Source: Paraburkholderia sp. CNPSo 3274 (GTDB lineage Bacteria > Pseudomonadota > Gammaproteobacteria > Burkholderiales > Burkholderiaceae). Taken from it: DNA of 64,000 nt. Location of the stretch: the NCBI RefSeq assembly GCF_024206475.1, contig NZ_JAMBPR010000030.1:1-64000 (forward strand), written 5' to 3'. The first letter of the stretch is position 1, and every line of letters starts with the position of its first letter. This document shows positions 41,989-51,072 of this stretch, in pieces. Made by a program: the position numbers and the translations under genes. A model generated the notes under the pieces. That model had not been told where the DNA came from. It did no database searches and worked only from the letters and a program-made list of their open reading frames with translations.

Positions 41989-42864
41989 TCAGGTATGGTG
42001 ACTCGGTGTGCCAATCCGGTAAAAACGGCTCGCGTTACCACCAAAAATGTCGGCGAGCGCAGCAGATCCAAACCAGCTCTCGCAGTCTGCCTCGCATTCG
42101 GCCAGCCACTCGCTGTAGCTTGTGCAACCGGTAGCAAGACGAAGCACGGGCCAGTCGCTACCCCACATCAATCGTTGTTGACCGAACAAATCCGCGAGGA
42201 CACGGACATAAGGCCGGCTACGCTCGCGGAACGCGTTACCATCAACCAACGCGCCTGCCTCGGTCCACAGACCGGATAGCTTGCAATGCACATTTGGCAG
42301 GCTCGCGAGCCGAACCATCTTTGGCAGCCATGACTCCAGTTCGTCCATCGCAATATTCGGCTTTGCCCCATGGTCTATGACGATCGGCAGATCGGGATAA
42401 CGCAGCGCAAATGCATGCAGCGAATCGAGATGACGCGGCATCACCAGGGCATCGAAGCGAAGCTGGTGCGCCAGCATCGCCTCAACCGCGACATCCAGTG
42501 CGGGATCGTCGATCCACGCGTCGTCAGACAGGTCCTGAAGCATTGGGCGCAGGCCGCGAGCCTTTGGGTGGGCCGCAAATCGCGCGACACGGCCCGCCGC
42601 ATCCACCGCCTTGAGGTCGACCCAGCCGACGACAGCCCGCACAGACTCAGTCTGCCCGGCAAGGTCAAGCAGATATTGCGTGTCTTCCTCGACAGGCAAT
42701 GCTTGCACAAGCACGGTTCCGTCGATACGGCCTGCGTCGAGTTCCGGCGCAAGATCTTCGGGGCCGAAGTCCCGATAGATCGTGACCAGTTCGCGTGGAG
42801 GCCAGTGACCGGCTCGTGCTCCGATGCGCCAGTAGTGCTGGTGTGCGTCGATGCGCGGGGTCAT
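41989..42864 (-). CDS. Sugar lactonase of the amidohydrolase-2 family (L-fucono/L-galactono-lactonase-like)
   Basis: A 291-residue TIM-barrel metal hydrolase. The HxH metal motif is IDAHQHYWRIG at the N-terminus. A further His is in LPIVIDHGAKPNI and the active-site Asp in LMWGSDWPVLRL. This is the COG3618 lactonase group (L-fuconolactonase, L-rhamnono-lactonase), not the LigJ type. ATG 42864 overlaps the aldo/keto reductase stop by 4 bases, so lactone formation and opening are coupled. Confidence 0.88.
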   Translation of the reverse strand: MTPRIDAHQHYWRIGARAGHWPPRELVTIYRDFGPEDLAPELDAGRIDGTVLVQALPVEEDTQYLLDLAGQTESVRAVVGWVDLKAVDAAGRVARFAAHPKARGLRPMLQDLSDDAWIDDPALDVAVEAMLAHQLRFDALVMPRHLDSLHAFALRYPDLPIVIDHGAKPNIAMDELESWLPKMVRLASLPNVHCKLSGLWTEAGALVDGNAFRERSRPYVRVLADLFGQQRLMWGSDWPVLRLATGCTSYSEWLAECEADCESWFGSAALADIFGGNASRFYRIGTPSHHT

Positions 42865-43877
42865 TGACGACTCCCAGGGACGGGCGCATCTGCGGCGATC
42901 AGTCCTTCCTGGCCAAGCGCGCCCCAGAAGTCCGCCGGCACGGGTTGTTCGAGCCACGTGATGTTCTGCTGCAGCTGGGAAACGCTACGCGCACCGATCA
43001 CGCAGGAAACGACAGCGTCATGCGCGAATGGAAACTGCAGCGCCGCTGCAGGAAGTGGAACATTGAAGCGCTCACATAGAGCAGAAAGGCGACGCACCTT
43101 ACCGACGACTTCGGCTGGCGCTTCCGAATAGTTGAACTTGCCGTTGCCAGCGAGTATGCCGGAATTGAATACCCCGCCCACGACGACGCCTGTGCCAAAG
43201 CGGGTGCAGCGATCGAGCAGCGGCTCCAGCGCACCCTGTTCGAGCAAGGTGTACCGGCCGGCCAGCAGAATGACGTCGAGCGACGCTTCGTTCAATGCGT
43301 CAACGGCGACTTCCCACTCGTTGACGCCAAGACCGACGGCGCGTACTTCGCCGCCCGCGCGTAGCTCTTCGAGCGCGCGAAACCCACCGCCGGCCGTGAG
43401 CTGGCTCCAGTAGTGCGTATGTCGATCACCGTGGGTCAGGCTGCCGATGTCATGGACATACAGGACATCGATGCGCGCGAGGCCGAGGCGCTGCCGGCTG
43501 TCTTCGTACGAGCGCATGATGCCCTCGTAGCTGTAGTCAAACACAGGGCGAAACGGCAACGGTTCAGCCCATCCATCCTCACCGGGCTGGACGCCGACAT
43601 CGGGGCGCATCAAACGACCTACTTTCGTGCTCAGCGTGAAAGCGTTGCACTGGCGCGCCGCGAGTGCCTGCCCGACGCGCCGCTCAGAGAGCGTATAGCC
43701 GTAATACGGCGCGGTATCGAAATAGCGCACGCCTGCGGACCAGGCTGCGTCGAGCAATGCGCAGGCATCGGTGGCCGACATGGCACGGTAGAGGCCGCCG
43801 AGCTGGGAGCAGCCAAGGCCAAGCCTGGTCAGCTCGAGGCCACTGCGCGGTAAGGCGCGTTTTTCGGAAGCATTCAT
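42861..43877 (-). CDS. Aldo/keto reductase, D-threo-aldose 1-dehydrogenase-like
   Basis: A 338-residue AKR. The catalytic tetrad is visible as Asp and Tyr in VRYFDTAPYYGYTLSERRVG, Lys in FTLSTKVGR and His in DVLYVHDIG. Members of this group oxidise L-fucose, L-galactose or D-arabinose at C1 to the lactone (EC 1.1.1.122/L-galactose dehydrogenase type). The C-terminal part has VVSCVIGARSVSQLQQNITW. It is the entry enzyme of the operon, 82 bases after the ABC binding-protein gene. Confidence 0.9.
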   Translation of the reverse strand: MNASEKRALPRSGLELTRLGLGCSQLGGLYRAMSATDACALLDAAWSAGVRYFDTAPYYGYTLSERRVGQALAARQCNAFTLSTKVGRLMRPDVGVQPGEDGWAEPLPFRPVFDYSYEGIMRSYEDSRQRLGLARIDVLYVHDIGSLTHGDRHTHYWSQLTAGGGFRALEELRAGGEVRAVGLGVNEWEVAVDALNEASLDVILLAGRYTLLEQGALEPLLDRCTRFGTGVVVGGVFNSGILAGNGKFNYSEAPAEVVGKVRRLSALCERFNVPLPAAALQFPFAHDAVVSCVIGARSVSQLQQNITWLEQPVPADFWGALGQEGLIAADAPVPGSRQ

Positions 43878-43959
43878 AAACCGGGGAGGCAGGTGTCAGG
43901 GGAATACCGTGAAGGCTCCCTGCGACGAGCCAGATGGCTTCGTCGCAGATCGGCCACCA

Positions 43960-44907
43960 TCAGTAGAGGACGTTCTTCGCTTCCTGGGAGTCGAGGTTCG
44001 GTTTGTCGACCATGACTACACCGGTATCGACCAGCTTCGCGACGGGCTTGTGTTCGATGACGCCGACCACCGTCTGGATTCCCTTGTTCCCCATCTTCCA
44101 CGACCCCTGAACGGCGATCGCCTGGATGGTGCCGTCGCGAACGAAGCCTTGCAGATCCTCATTGCCATCGAAACCGACCGCCACCAGCTTGCCAGCCTTG
44201 CCCGCCTGCTTGAGCGCGCGTCCCATGCCAACCGCGGTCGGTTCGTTCGCGCCGAAGATGCCTTTCAGATCCGGATTCGCGGACAGCACATCGGTTGTCT
44301 GGTTCAGCGCTGTCGCCATCTGCGACTGCGAGTAGTAAGGTCCGACAATCTGCAGCTTCGAATGGGCCGCGATGTATTTACGGAAGCCGCCTACCCGGCC
44401 AACTTCCGACCCGGCGCCGGGCACGTACGACATGACTGCAATTTTGCCCGTCTGTCCTACGCGAGCGATCAGTGCCTGGGCACACAGTTCGCCCGCCTTC
44501 TCGTTGTCGGTCGAGAGGAACGACTGGTAATACGGTTTGCCCAAGTCCGAGATTGCCGAGTCGATCAGCACCACCGGGATATGTGCTTCCCAGGCTTTCT
44601 TGATGGCAGGCACGAGAGCGTCAGGATCGGAAGGCGCCAGCACGATACCTGCCACGTGCCGATTGACCGCGTTCTCGACCATGTTCACCTCGTCGGCGAT
44701 GTCCGACTCGGCGGCCGGCCCCTGGAAGGTCATCGTATAGCCCTTCGTTTCTGCAAGCGCCGCGTTCGCGCCCTTCTGGACGTTCTGCCAGTAGTTCGAA
44801 TTTACCGTCTTGACGATCACGGCGATCTCGCCGCCTGCAGCATAGACGCCGGTACTGAACGCTGCACACAACATCGCCGATACCGTCAGCAGGGATAGCT
44901 TTCGCAT
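43960..44907 (-). CDS. Sugar ABC transporter, periplasmic binding protein (RbsB type)
   Basis: A 315-residue type I periplasmic binding protein with a signal peptide (MRKLSLLTVSAMLCAAFSTG, cleavage near VYAAGG). The fold shows IAVIVKTVNSNYWQNVQKGA, HVAGIVLAPSDPDALVPAIK, IPVVLIDSAISD and GIFGANEPTAVGMGRAL. It would bind a monosaccharide, and the operon suggests L-galactose or L-fucose. Stop lies before the aldo/keto reductase gene; the permease gene is 53 bases upstream. Confidence 0.92.
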   Translation of the reverse strand: MRKLSLLTVSAMLCAAFSTGVYAAGGEIAVIVKTVNSNYWQNVQKGANAALAETKGYTMTFQGPAAESDIADEVNMVENAVNRHVAGIVLAPSDPDALVPAIKKAWEAHIPVVLIDSAISDLGKPYYQSFLSTDNEKAGELCAQALIARVGQTGKIAVMSYVPGAGSEVGRVGGFRKYIAAHSKLQIVGPYYSQSQMATALNQTTDVLSANPDLKGIFGANEPTAVGMGRALKQAGKAGKLVAVGFDGNEDLQGFVRDGTIQAIAVQGSWKMGNKGIQTVVGVIEHKPVAKLVDTGVVMVDKPNLDSQEAKNVLY

Positions 44908-44960
44908 GTCTCGCTCCTCTCTTGTGGTTGAACTTCGTGTGGTGGTTGAACTACGTGTGA

Positions 44961-45992
44961 TTACCGCTTGCGATTTCGCAACTGGTCGATCCAGACGGTG
45001 CCGAGAATGACGACGCCGATGATGATCTGCTGGATGAAACTCGATACGCCGTTCATGTTGAGCCCGTTGCGCAGGACGCCGATGACGAACGACCCGATTG
45101 CTGTTCCCGAGATCGTCCCCACACCGCCCATCAGCGAAGTGCCGCCGATGACCGAGCTGGCGATCGCGTCGAGCTCGTACATGACACCCTCGTTGGGCTG
45201 CCCGGTGACGAGTCGGGACATCAACACACAGCCCGTCACTCCAGCCATGGCGCCGGAGAGGACGTACGTGAAAAGCGTCACTCCCTGAACGTTTACGCCG
45301 GAAAGCCGCGCTGCTTCCGCGTTCGAGCCCACCGCGTAGATGTGGCGGCCAAGCGAGGTCTTTGACAGCAACACGGAGACTGCGACGAACAGGAAGATCA
45401 TGATGACGACCGGATAGGGGATACCCGGAAACGTTGTGTCCGGAAATCCGTCCGCGCCAATATGGGAGACGCGAAGCAACGCCCCGTTTCCGAGTGCTCC
45501 AAACGCGTCACCCAGATCTGAAACCGGACGCGCGCCGGTGATCTGCAGCGCCAGACCCCGCGCGACGAGCATCATGCCCAGTGTCGCAATGAACGGCGGC
45601 AACCCCATACGCGTCACGCAGATTCCGTTGACGGTCCCGCACAGCGCGCCGACCAGCACCCCACACAGCATCGCGACCGGCACGGGCGCGCCAGCCTTTG
45701 TCAGTAGTGCTGCGGAAACTCCCGCGAGTGCAAGAACGGAGCCGACCGAGAGGTCGATGCCGCCGGTTATGATGACACACGTAGCCGCTACGCCCAGGTA
45801 GGCGATGGACGTCACCTGCAGGCAGACGGTCATCAGGTTGCCGACCGAGAAGAAGGCCGAACTCGTCACAGAAAATGCCGCCAGGAGCACGACCAGGCTG
45901 CCCAATGCAGCAAACTTCTGGATAAGGTCGCGGCGCCGTTGCTGGGCCGTCTGCCTCGCGGCCTGGGTCGAATCTGATGTCATTTCAAGCAT
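44961..45992 (-). CDS. Sugar ABC transporter, permease (RbsC type)
   Basis: A 343-residue integral membrane protein with about ten hydrophobic segments. The RbsC signature is GGIDLSVGSVLALAGVSAAL, with GAICGTVNG-like ALCGTVNGICVTRMGLPPFI, VGSNAEAARLSGVNV (cytoplasmic loop coupling to the ATPase) and AIASSVIGGTSLMGGVGTIS. It overlaps the ATPase stop by 8 bases if it starts at ATG 45992; ATG 45983 would avoid overlap. Confidence 0.92.
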   Translation of the reverse strand: MLEMTSDSTQAARQTAQQRRRDLIQKFAALGSLVVLLAAFSVTSSAFFSVGNLMTVCLQVTSIAYLGVAATCVIITGGIDLSVGSVLALAGVSAALLTKAGAPVPVAMLCGVLVGALCGTVNGICVTRMGLPPFIATLGMMLVARGLALQITGARPVSDLGDAFGALGNGALLRVSHIGADGFPDTTFPGIPYPVVIMIFLFVAVSVLLSKTSLGRHIYAVGSNAEAARLSGVNVQGVTLFTYVLSGAMAGVTGCVLMSRLVTGQPNEGVMYELDAIASSVIGGTSLMGGVGTISGTAIGSFVIGVLRNGLNMNGVSSFIQQIIIGVVILGTVWIDQLRNRKR

Positions 45993-47535
45993 GGGTGCGC
46001 CCCGAAGCGTAGTGCATGATTTCCTCCTGACTGGTATGTGCGGTTTCGAGAACCGCAGTCATGCGGCCCTCGTGGAAGACGGCGATGCGGTCTGTCATGC
46101 CGAGCAGTTCGGGCAACTCGGAACTGATCAGCACGACCCCGACGCCCTCGGCGGCGAGCCGGTCCATCAACCCGTAAATGGCGAACTTCGCCCCAACGTC
46201 GATACCGCGTGTCGGCTCGTCGAAAAAGAGGATCTTTGAGCCACGATAGAGCCACTTGCCGATCACGACCTTTTGCTGGTTGCCGCCGGAAAGATTGCGT
46301 ACGATCTGATTGACCGATGGCGTCCGGATCGCCAGCTCCTTGACGTATCGCTCGGCGATCTGTTGCTCCTCCCGAAAGCGCAGGAAACCCGTGCGTGATG
46401 CAATGGCGCGCACATTTGCCAGCGTGATGTTCGCGGCAACCGGCATCATCAGGGCGAGGCCCTCCCTCTTCCGGTCTTCGGACAGATAGGCGAGCCCGTG
46501 CCGGATGGCCTCTCTCGGTGAGCGGATGCTCACCGGCTGCCCATGAAGCGTGATCGTTCCGCTATCCAGCCTGTCAGCGCCGAAGATTGCGCGCGCAACC
46601 TCGGTGCGGCCAGCGCCCATGAGGCCGGCAAATCCGAGAATCTCGCCTCTGCGCAGCTCGAATGAGACCGGGCCGAAGACACCGTTGCGGTGCAGATCCT
46701 TCACGCTCAGCAGCACCTCTTCAGAAGGAGACGATTGTCTGGCCGGATAGGCGTCCTCAAGCGAGCGACCGACCATGCGCGCAACGATATCGTTGACGCT
46801 CAGCGCAGCGAAGTCATCGGTCGAGATGTGGCGGCCATCGCGCAGAATCGTCACGCGATCGACAATGTGCGCCATCTCGTCGAGCCGGTGCGAGATGTAG
46901 AGAATCGCCACGCCCGCAGCGCGTAGTTCCTTGATGATCCTGAATAGCTGGACCGTTTCCGATTCCGTGAGGGACGACGTCGGCTCGTCCATGATCAGTA
47001 CCTGAGCGTCGAGCGAAAGCGCCTTCGCGATTTCGACCATCTGCTGCTGCGCGATCGAGAGCGTCCCGACCAGCGTCGTGGGCGCCACATCCAGCCCGAT
47101 GCGTGCAAGACAACGCGTTGCATCCGCGTTAAGCCTGCGCGTATCGACGAAGGGTCCGCGTTTGGGCTCGCGTGCCAGATAGAGGTTTTCCGCCACGCTC
47201 AGATGCGGCACCAGGTTCAGTTCCTGATGGATGATCGCGATGCCTGCGGTCTGCGCTTCGGAAGTCGAGAGGAACTGCACGGCCTCGCCGCGATAGCGGA
47301 TCACACCGACGTCCGGACCGTATTGCCCGCTGATGATCTTCATCAGCGTGGACTTGCCCGCCCCGTTTTCGCCGCAAATGGCGTGGACCTCTCCGCAGCG
47401 CAGATCGAGGTTGATGCCATCGAGTGCGATCACGCCCGGGAAGCGCTTTCCGATACCTTCGAGGCGAAGGATCTCCTCGTTTGGTGGCTTATGGAGTTCT
47501 GCATCCAGGCTGGGCAGCCCGTTGGGCACGCTCAT
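45985..47535 (-). CDS. Sugar ABC transporter, ATP-binding protein (RbsA type)
   Basis: A 516-residue double ATPase. Domain 1 has Walker A GENGAGKSTLMKIIS, Walker B VLIMDEPTSSLTESE and YISHRLDEMAHIVDR. Domain 2 has a degenerate Walker A (GLMGAGRTEVARAIFG), as usual for RbsA, the signature NLSGGNQQKVVIGKWLY and Walker B ILFFDEPTRGIDVGAK. It is the first gene of the minus-strand operon and faces the GntR gene across 231 bases. Confidence 0.93.
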   Translation of the reverse strand: MSVPNGLPSLDAELHKPPNEEILRLEGIGKRFPGVIALDGINLDLRCGEVHAICGENGAGKSTLMKIISGQYGPDVGVIRYRGEAVQFLSTSEAQTAGIAIIHQELNLVPHLSVAENLYLAREPKRGPFVDTRRLNADATRCLARIGLDVAPTTLVGTLSIAQQQMVEIAKALSLDAQVLIMDEPTSSLTESETVQLFRIIKELRAAGVAILYISHRLDEMAHIVDRVTILRDGRHISTDDFAALSVNDIVARMVGRSLEDAYPARQSSPSEEVLLSVKDLHRNGVFGPVSFELRRGEILGFAGLMGAGRTEVARAIFGADRLDSGTITLHGQPVSIRSPREAIRHGLAYLSEDRKREGLALMMPVAANITLANVRAIASRTGFLRFREEQQIAERYVKELAIRTPSVNQIVRNLSGGNQQKVVIGKWLYRGSKILFFDEPTRGIDVGAKFAIYGLMDRLAAEGVGVVLISSELPELLGMTDRIAVFHEGRMTAVLETAHTSQEEIMHYASGRTHA

Positions 47536-47766
47536 CTCGTCTCCTTTGAAATGGCCGACCTGGCTTCGCGCTGGTCAGTCCAATTGAGACGGATTAGACG
47601 GTAAACTCAGTTATCGGTCAAGCCAATATGATTTTCGTTAACTGGTCTTACCCATAAGGAAAACCCTGGGACGGGCGCAATCGCTTGCCCCACGGTACTT
47701 CAGCCGAAATGCTAGACTCTATAGGCCGTTCAACTTGTCGGCAGCTGGCAGGCACCGAACCTCATC
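47536..47766. promoter_or_regulatory. Divergent promoter region of the sugar operon and its GntR gene
   Basis: AT-rich stretch around 47590-47660 between divergent starts. ACTGGTCTTACCCA at 47641-47654 contains TGGT..TACC, a possible GntR half-site pair. No perfect palindrome was found, so the operator assignment is weak. Confidence 0.4.
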
Positions 47767-48492
47767 GTGAAATCAACAGAACCCAAGCGGCTTTACCAAT
47801 CCATCGCTACCCAGATCCTCACATTGATTCGCCAGGGTGAATTCCCGGCGGGGGGGCGTCTACCACCAGAGCGGGAACTAGCCATCAAGCTCGGCGTCTC
47901 GCGGCCCTCGTTACGTGAGGCGCTTATTGCACTGGAGATCGGTGGCAAGGTCGAGATCCGTGTCGGATCCGGCGTCTATGTGCGTGAGACAGGTATCGAT
48001 GATGAGAGCGCGGTGGGATCACTTGGCGATAGTCCGTCCGAACTCATGCAGGCGCGCGCTGCAATCGAAGGCAGCGTAACGGTGCTCGCCGCAGCGCGCA
48101 TGACCGCGGCCACACTCGATCGCCTGCGCCGCTCAATCGAGCGGATGCGCAAACTTTCGGCTGCGGGCAAATCTCCTGTCGAAGCGGACCGGCAATTCCA
48201 CATGCTGATCGCGGAGGCTGCGGGGAACTCCGTGCTCAGTCGCTTTGTGGGCGAGTTGTTCGACAGCCGCCACGATCCAATCGCGGCCGCCATGCGCGGT
48301 CACACAGAAAGCCCTCAAACCTGGACCGAAGCGGTACGTGAACATGAAGAGGTCCTGAGGGCCTTGCAGGCTGGCGATCCTATCGCGGCGCAGACAGCGA
48401 TGCGTGCTCATCTCAAGGCTTCCGAGGAGCGATGGATAAGCGGTGCGCTGAAAAAAGGTTCAGATACAGGGCAAGCAAGTGAAAATACATAG
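47767..48492 (+). CDS. GntR-family regulator, FCD subfamily (sugar operon)
   Basis: A 241-residue regulator starting at GTG 47767. The winged helix is KRLYQSIATQILTLIRQGEF, LPPERELAIKLGVSRPSLREALIALE and VRVGSGVYV-type wing IRVGSGVYVRE. The FCD domain has EADRQFHMLIAEAAGNSVL and VREHEEVLRALQAGDPIAAQTAMRAHL. It belongs to the UxuR/ExuR/LldR-like group. These usually repress hexuronate or sugar-acid genes and respond to pathway acids. It is divergent from the ABC importer genes. Confidence 0.9.
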   Translation: MKSTEPKRLYQSIATQILTLIRQGEFPAGGRLPPERELAIKLGVSRPSLREALIALEIGGKVEIRVGSGVYVRETGIDDESAVGSLGDSPSELMQARAAIEGSVTVLAAARMTAATLDRLRRSIERMRKLSAAGKSPVEADRQFHMLIAEAAGNSVLSRFVGELFDSRHDPIAAAMRGHTESPQTWTEAVREHEEVLRALQAGDPIAAQTAMRAHLKASEERWISGALKKGSDTGQASENT

Positions 48493-48767
48493 CGGGTCTC
48501 GGTACTCGCGAATTCGCTCGACTTCACGCTGAAGATCCTCTGCATTAAGGGATCCTGCGCAATGCCGTCGGCACCTGACCGCCACGAGTGCCCCTATCGC
48601 TTGTCTCGCTGTGCTCACTGCCAGGTAGGTCCGTGCGGTTGCGCCTGCTTCTAGGGAAGTAATCCCGCCAAACTCGATGTTGTGAGCGGCGGTCACAATT
48701 TCACGCGAAACGGGCGGTTTGAAACTCACGGCACTAAGCAGCATCAAGCGGAGAGTTCGGGGTCGCA

Positions 48768-48845
48768 CTGGTCTTTCATGCGATAGCTCCTGCCTTCGAT
48801 CACGACGGTCTTGGCATGATGCATGACGCGATCGTACAGCGCAGA
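48768..48845 (-). pseudogene. IstB-like ATPase, C-terminal remnant
   Basis: The minus strand reads SALYDRVMHHAKTVVIEG then RSYRMKDQ, which matches the C-terminus of IS21-family IstB helper ATPases (A.LDR..HH....I.G.SYR...). No other part of an IS21 element is nearby. The surrounding 48493-49082 gap holds no other recognisable gene. Confidence 0.6.
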
Positions 48846-49082
48846 GGTCAATGATTGAACCATTGGCCTCTTACGGTCTGACGCGCAAATGTCGGTTCGC
48901 AAAGCGATGTCAGCAGGTGTTTGATTTGAAAGGCAACTTATGCAGGGCCACAAGACGGGCCCGCGCTAGACCTGGATGCGCCTAACCGGAAACATGCGCG
49001 AAAATCAAAGGCACACCCCGCAGACCGACTTCGGGCGCGGCGGCTGGCTCAAGCGGATCGCGTCAAGGCGTGATGAATAGCC

Positions 49083-50267
49083 TTACGGCTGCCACGACGA
49101 ATCGGCTATTGCCCAGAACGCGGCTTTCGGTTTCAGGTTCGCGTCGAATAGCAGCGGCAGATTGGTACGCGGCACCGGTATCGAGCTCAGCCACGTGTGC
49201 TTGTCCGAATAGCCCCAGAAGGTGACGGCCTTGATGCTTGGCTCGTGCTCGAACAGATCGAACACCGCGCGATACCGCTGCGCCTGCGCACGCATCACGT
49301 CGTTCGGCACCGGCTGGCCGAGATCGGGCAAACATGCAGGCGGATGGCTCCAGCATGTACCCGGGTCGCTGTAGAGACTGACATCGAATTCCGTCACCTG
49401 GTTTTCGAGTCCGAGGGCGGCGACGTCGTCGAAAGCCTGCTTCATATGTTGCAGCGGCGGCCAGTTGATGCTGATATGCATTTGATGCCCGACGCCATCG
49501 ATCGGCACGCCCTGAGCACGCAAATCGCGTATCACGGAGAGCAGCTTCGCGCGCTTGGCCGCGTCGTCCGTGCTGTACTCGTTGATATAGAGCTTGACGT
49601 CAGGGTCGGCCGCACGCGCGGCGCGGAACGCAATTGCAATGTAGTCCTTGCCGAGCGCGCGATACCACGGGCTGTCTTCGCGATAGACCTGATGCGGGTC
49701 GTCGCTGATGACTTCGTTCACGACGTCCCATGCATAAACCTTGCCGCGAAAATGCGTGACGACATCGGTCACATAGCGTTGGAGCCGTGCCGCGACGATA
49801 TCGTGGTAATGCGGATCTTTGGCGTCGCCTGTAAAGAACCAGTCCGGCGCCTCGGTCCATTCGCCGCTCCTGTAATGCCACACCAGCGTGTGCCCACGCA
49901 CGGCTAGGCCATGCGCCTGCGCGAACGCCACGATCTGGTCGGCCGGCGCGAAGTTGTACTCACCTGCGGCCGCGCCTATCGTGCCCGGTTTCATTTTGTT
50001 CTCGGCGGTAAGGCTCGAGAACTGGACGGCCAGCAGCGCGGCGTCGGCGGGACTGTCGATGGAATCGGGTTCAATTGCCGCGCCTACCTTGAAATGCGCG
50101 GCCATCACGCTTTTCAGTTGCGGCACTGCCTGCGTGGGAGCGGCTGCGAGCGGCAATCCATCGCGGGTGGCAGCCGTTTGGTTGTGCGCGCAACCTGAGA
50201 TCGACGCAATCATGAGCAATGTGACGCCTGCGTACAGTGCACGCACGGCGATCCCAGATGGACGCAT
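49083..50267 (-). CDS. Endo-1,4-beta-xylanase, GH10, lipoprotein
   Basis: A 394-residue GH10 glycosidase. A lipoprotein signal (VTLLMIASISGCAHN, Cys26 as lipidated residue) tethers it to the outer or inner membrane. The GH10 barrel shows LTAENKMKPG, VRGHTLVWH, the acid/base Glu185 in YAWDVVNEVISDD, INEYS and the nucleophile Glu293 in VTEFDVSL, then WGYSDKHTW. It would cut xylan-type chains into oligosaccharides. AAGGAG precedes ATG 50267. It is a single-gene unit. The palindrome at 50321 is a likely regulator site. Confidence 0.93.
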   Translation of the reverse strand: MRPSGIAVRALYAGVTLLMIASISGCAHNQTAATRDGLPLAAAPTQAVPQLKSVMAAHFKVGAAIEPDSIDSPADAALLAVQFSSLTAENKMKPGTIGAAAGEYNFAPADQIVAFAQAHGLAVRGHTLVWHYRSGEWTEAPDWFFTGDAKDPHYHDIVAARLQRYVTDVVTHFRGKVYAWDVVNEVISDDPHQVYREDSPWYRALGKDYIAIAFRAARAADPDVKLYINEYSTDDAAKRAKLLSVIRDLRAQGVPIDGVGHQMHISINWPPLQHMKQAFDDVAALGLENQVTEFDVSLYSDPGTCWSHPPACLPDLGQPVPNDVMRAQAQRYRAVFDLFEHEPSIKAVTFWGYSDKHTWLSSIPVPRTNLPLLFDANLKPKAAFWAIADSSWQP

Positions 50268-50320
50268 TCCCGTCTCCTTATAGTGGTGTGCCTGGCCAGA
50301 AAGCATGTTTGCGTACCATG

Positions 50321-50340
50321 CTACGTTACCGGTAACGTAG
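50321..50340. promoter_or_regulatory. Perfect 20-base palindrome upstream of the xylanase
   Basis: CTACGTTACCGGTAACGTAG, a perfect inverted repeat 54 bases upstream of the xylanase ATG. Size and central TTACCGGTAA are typical of LacI-family operators. No LacI-type gene is in this window, so its regulator is elsewhere. Confidence 0.7.
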
Positions 50341-50619
50341 TGGGATGTTAAACACCGGACTTCAAGGTTGCCATGCGGGGTTTACCTGACGCACGCGAGG
50401 TGCAGCGGCGGCCTTTGACGAGAGAACGTATGAGGAGGCGGGGAGAGGCCGGGCCGAGAGACCAAAGAGTCATCCCATCCCGGCTGTGAGAGGCCAAACA
50501 ATGGTTTATTTTTCTGACCGTCGCAATTGATCTCACCGTCCATGGGCGAGCCACCTGATGTCTACGGACGTGACGCCCGCGACCGAAGCCGCGGTTCGTT
50601 CGGCTAGTGTCCCGAGTTA

Positions 50620-51018
50620 TCAATTCATGTGCTCGATGTAGTCAGCGATGATTTCGGTCGGTGTGCCTTGCGGGTTGCCAGGAAAGCTGCGGTTCAGATT
50701 GCCCCCGTCAAGGGGCGACGTGCGCAGTCCCGCTTCGGCTGCGGGGAAGTTTGCCATCGGCAAATAGATGATCTGTCCGCGCACCCATTGCGGCTCGATT
50801 TCACGGAGCAATTGCGAAACGAGGATTTGCCCTTCGTACTCGTCGCCATGATTGCCGGCCATGAGCAGCACGACCGGGCCGGTGCCGTTGCGCACGGAAC
50901 CGATGGGTATCGGAATCCAGCCATACGCCGAGCGATGAACGGAATGCGGAAGTCGCAGATAGCCGACATGACGGCCTTGCGCTTCGAGATCGATTTCACT
51001 GCGAATTGGATTGACCAG
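50620..51018 (-). pseudogene. Succinylglutamate desuccinylase/DoeB-like deacylase, N-terminal remnant
   Basis: The minus strand reads NPIRSEIDLEAQGRHVGYLR, LPHSVHRSAYGWIPIPIGSV, RNGTGPVVLLMAGNHGDEYE, ILVSQLLREIEPQWVRGQII and ADYIEHMN, then a stop. NHGDEYEG holds the zinc-binding His and Glu of M14-type deacylases (N-acetyl-diaminobutyrate/ectoine deacetylase-like). No ATG, GTG or TTG start precedes the conserved N-terminus and about two thirds of the protein is missing at the 3' end. Confidence 0.82.
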
Positions 51019-51072
51019 GTGTAAGGCTCCGTGGCGCGTGGACGAATGGAAGTTATGGCGGCGGCGACGACT

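Noticed and set aside
47643..47652. TGGTCTTACC as a firm operator of the sugar-operon GntR
   Set aside because: The arms are short and imperfect and no second copy lies in the spacer, so it is only mentioned within the promoter region.
48460..48768. 102-codon minus-strand frame between gntR and the IstB remnant
   Set aside because: It overlaps the end of gntR, matches no family I recognise and has no clear ribosome site.
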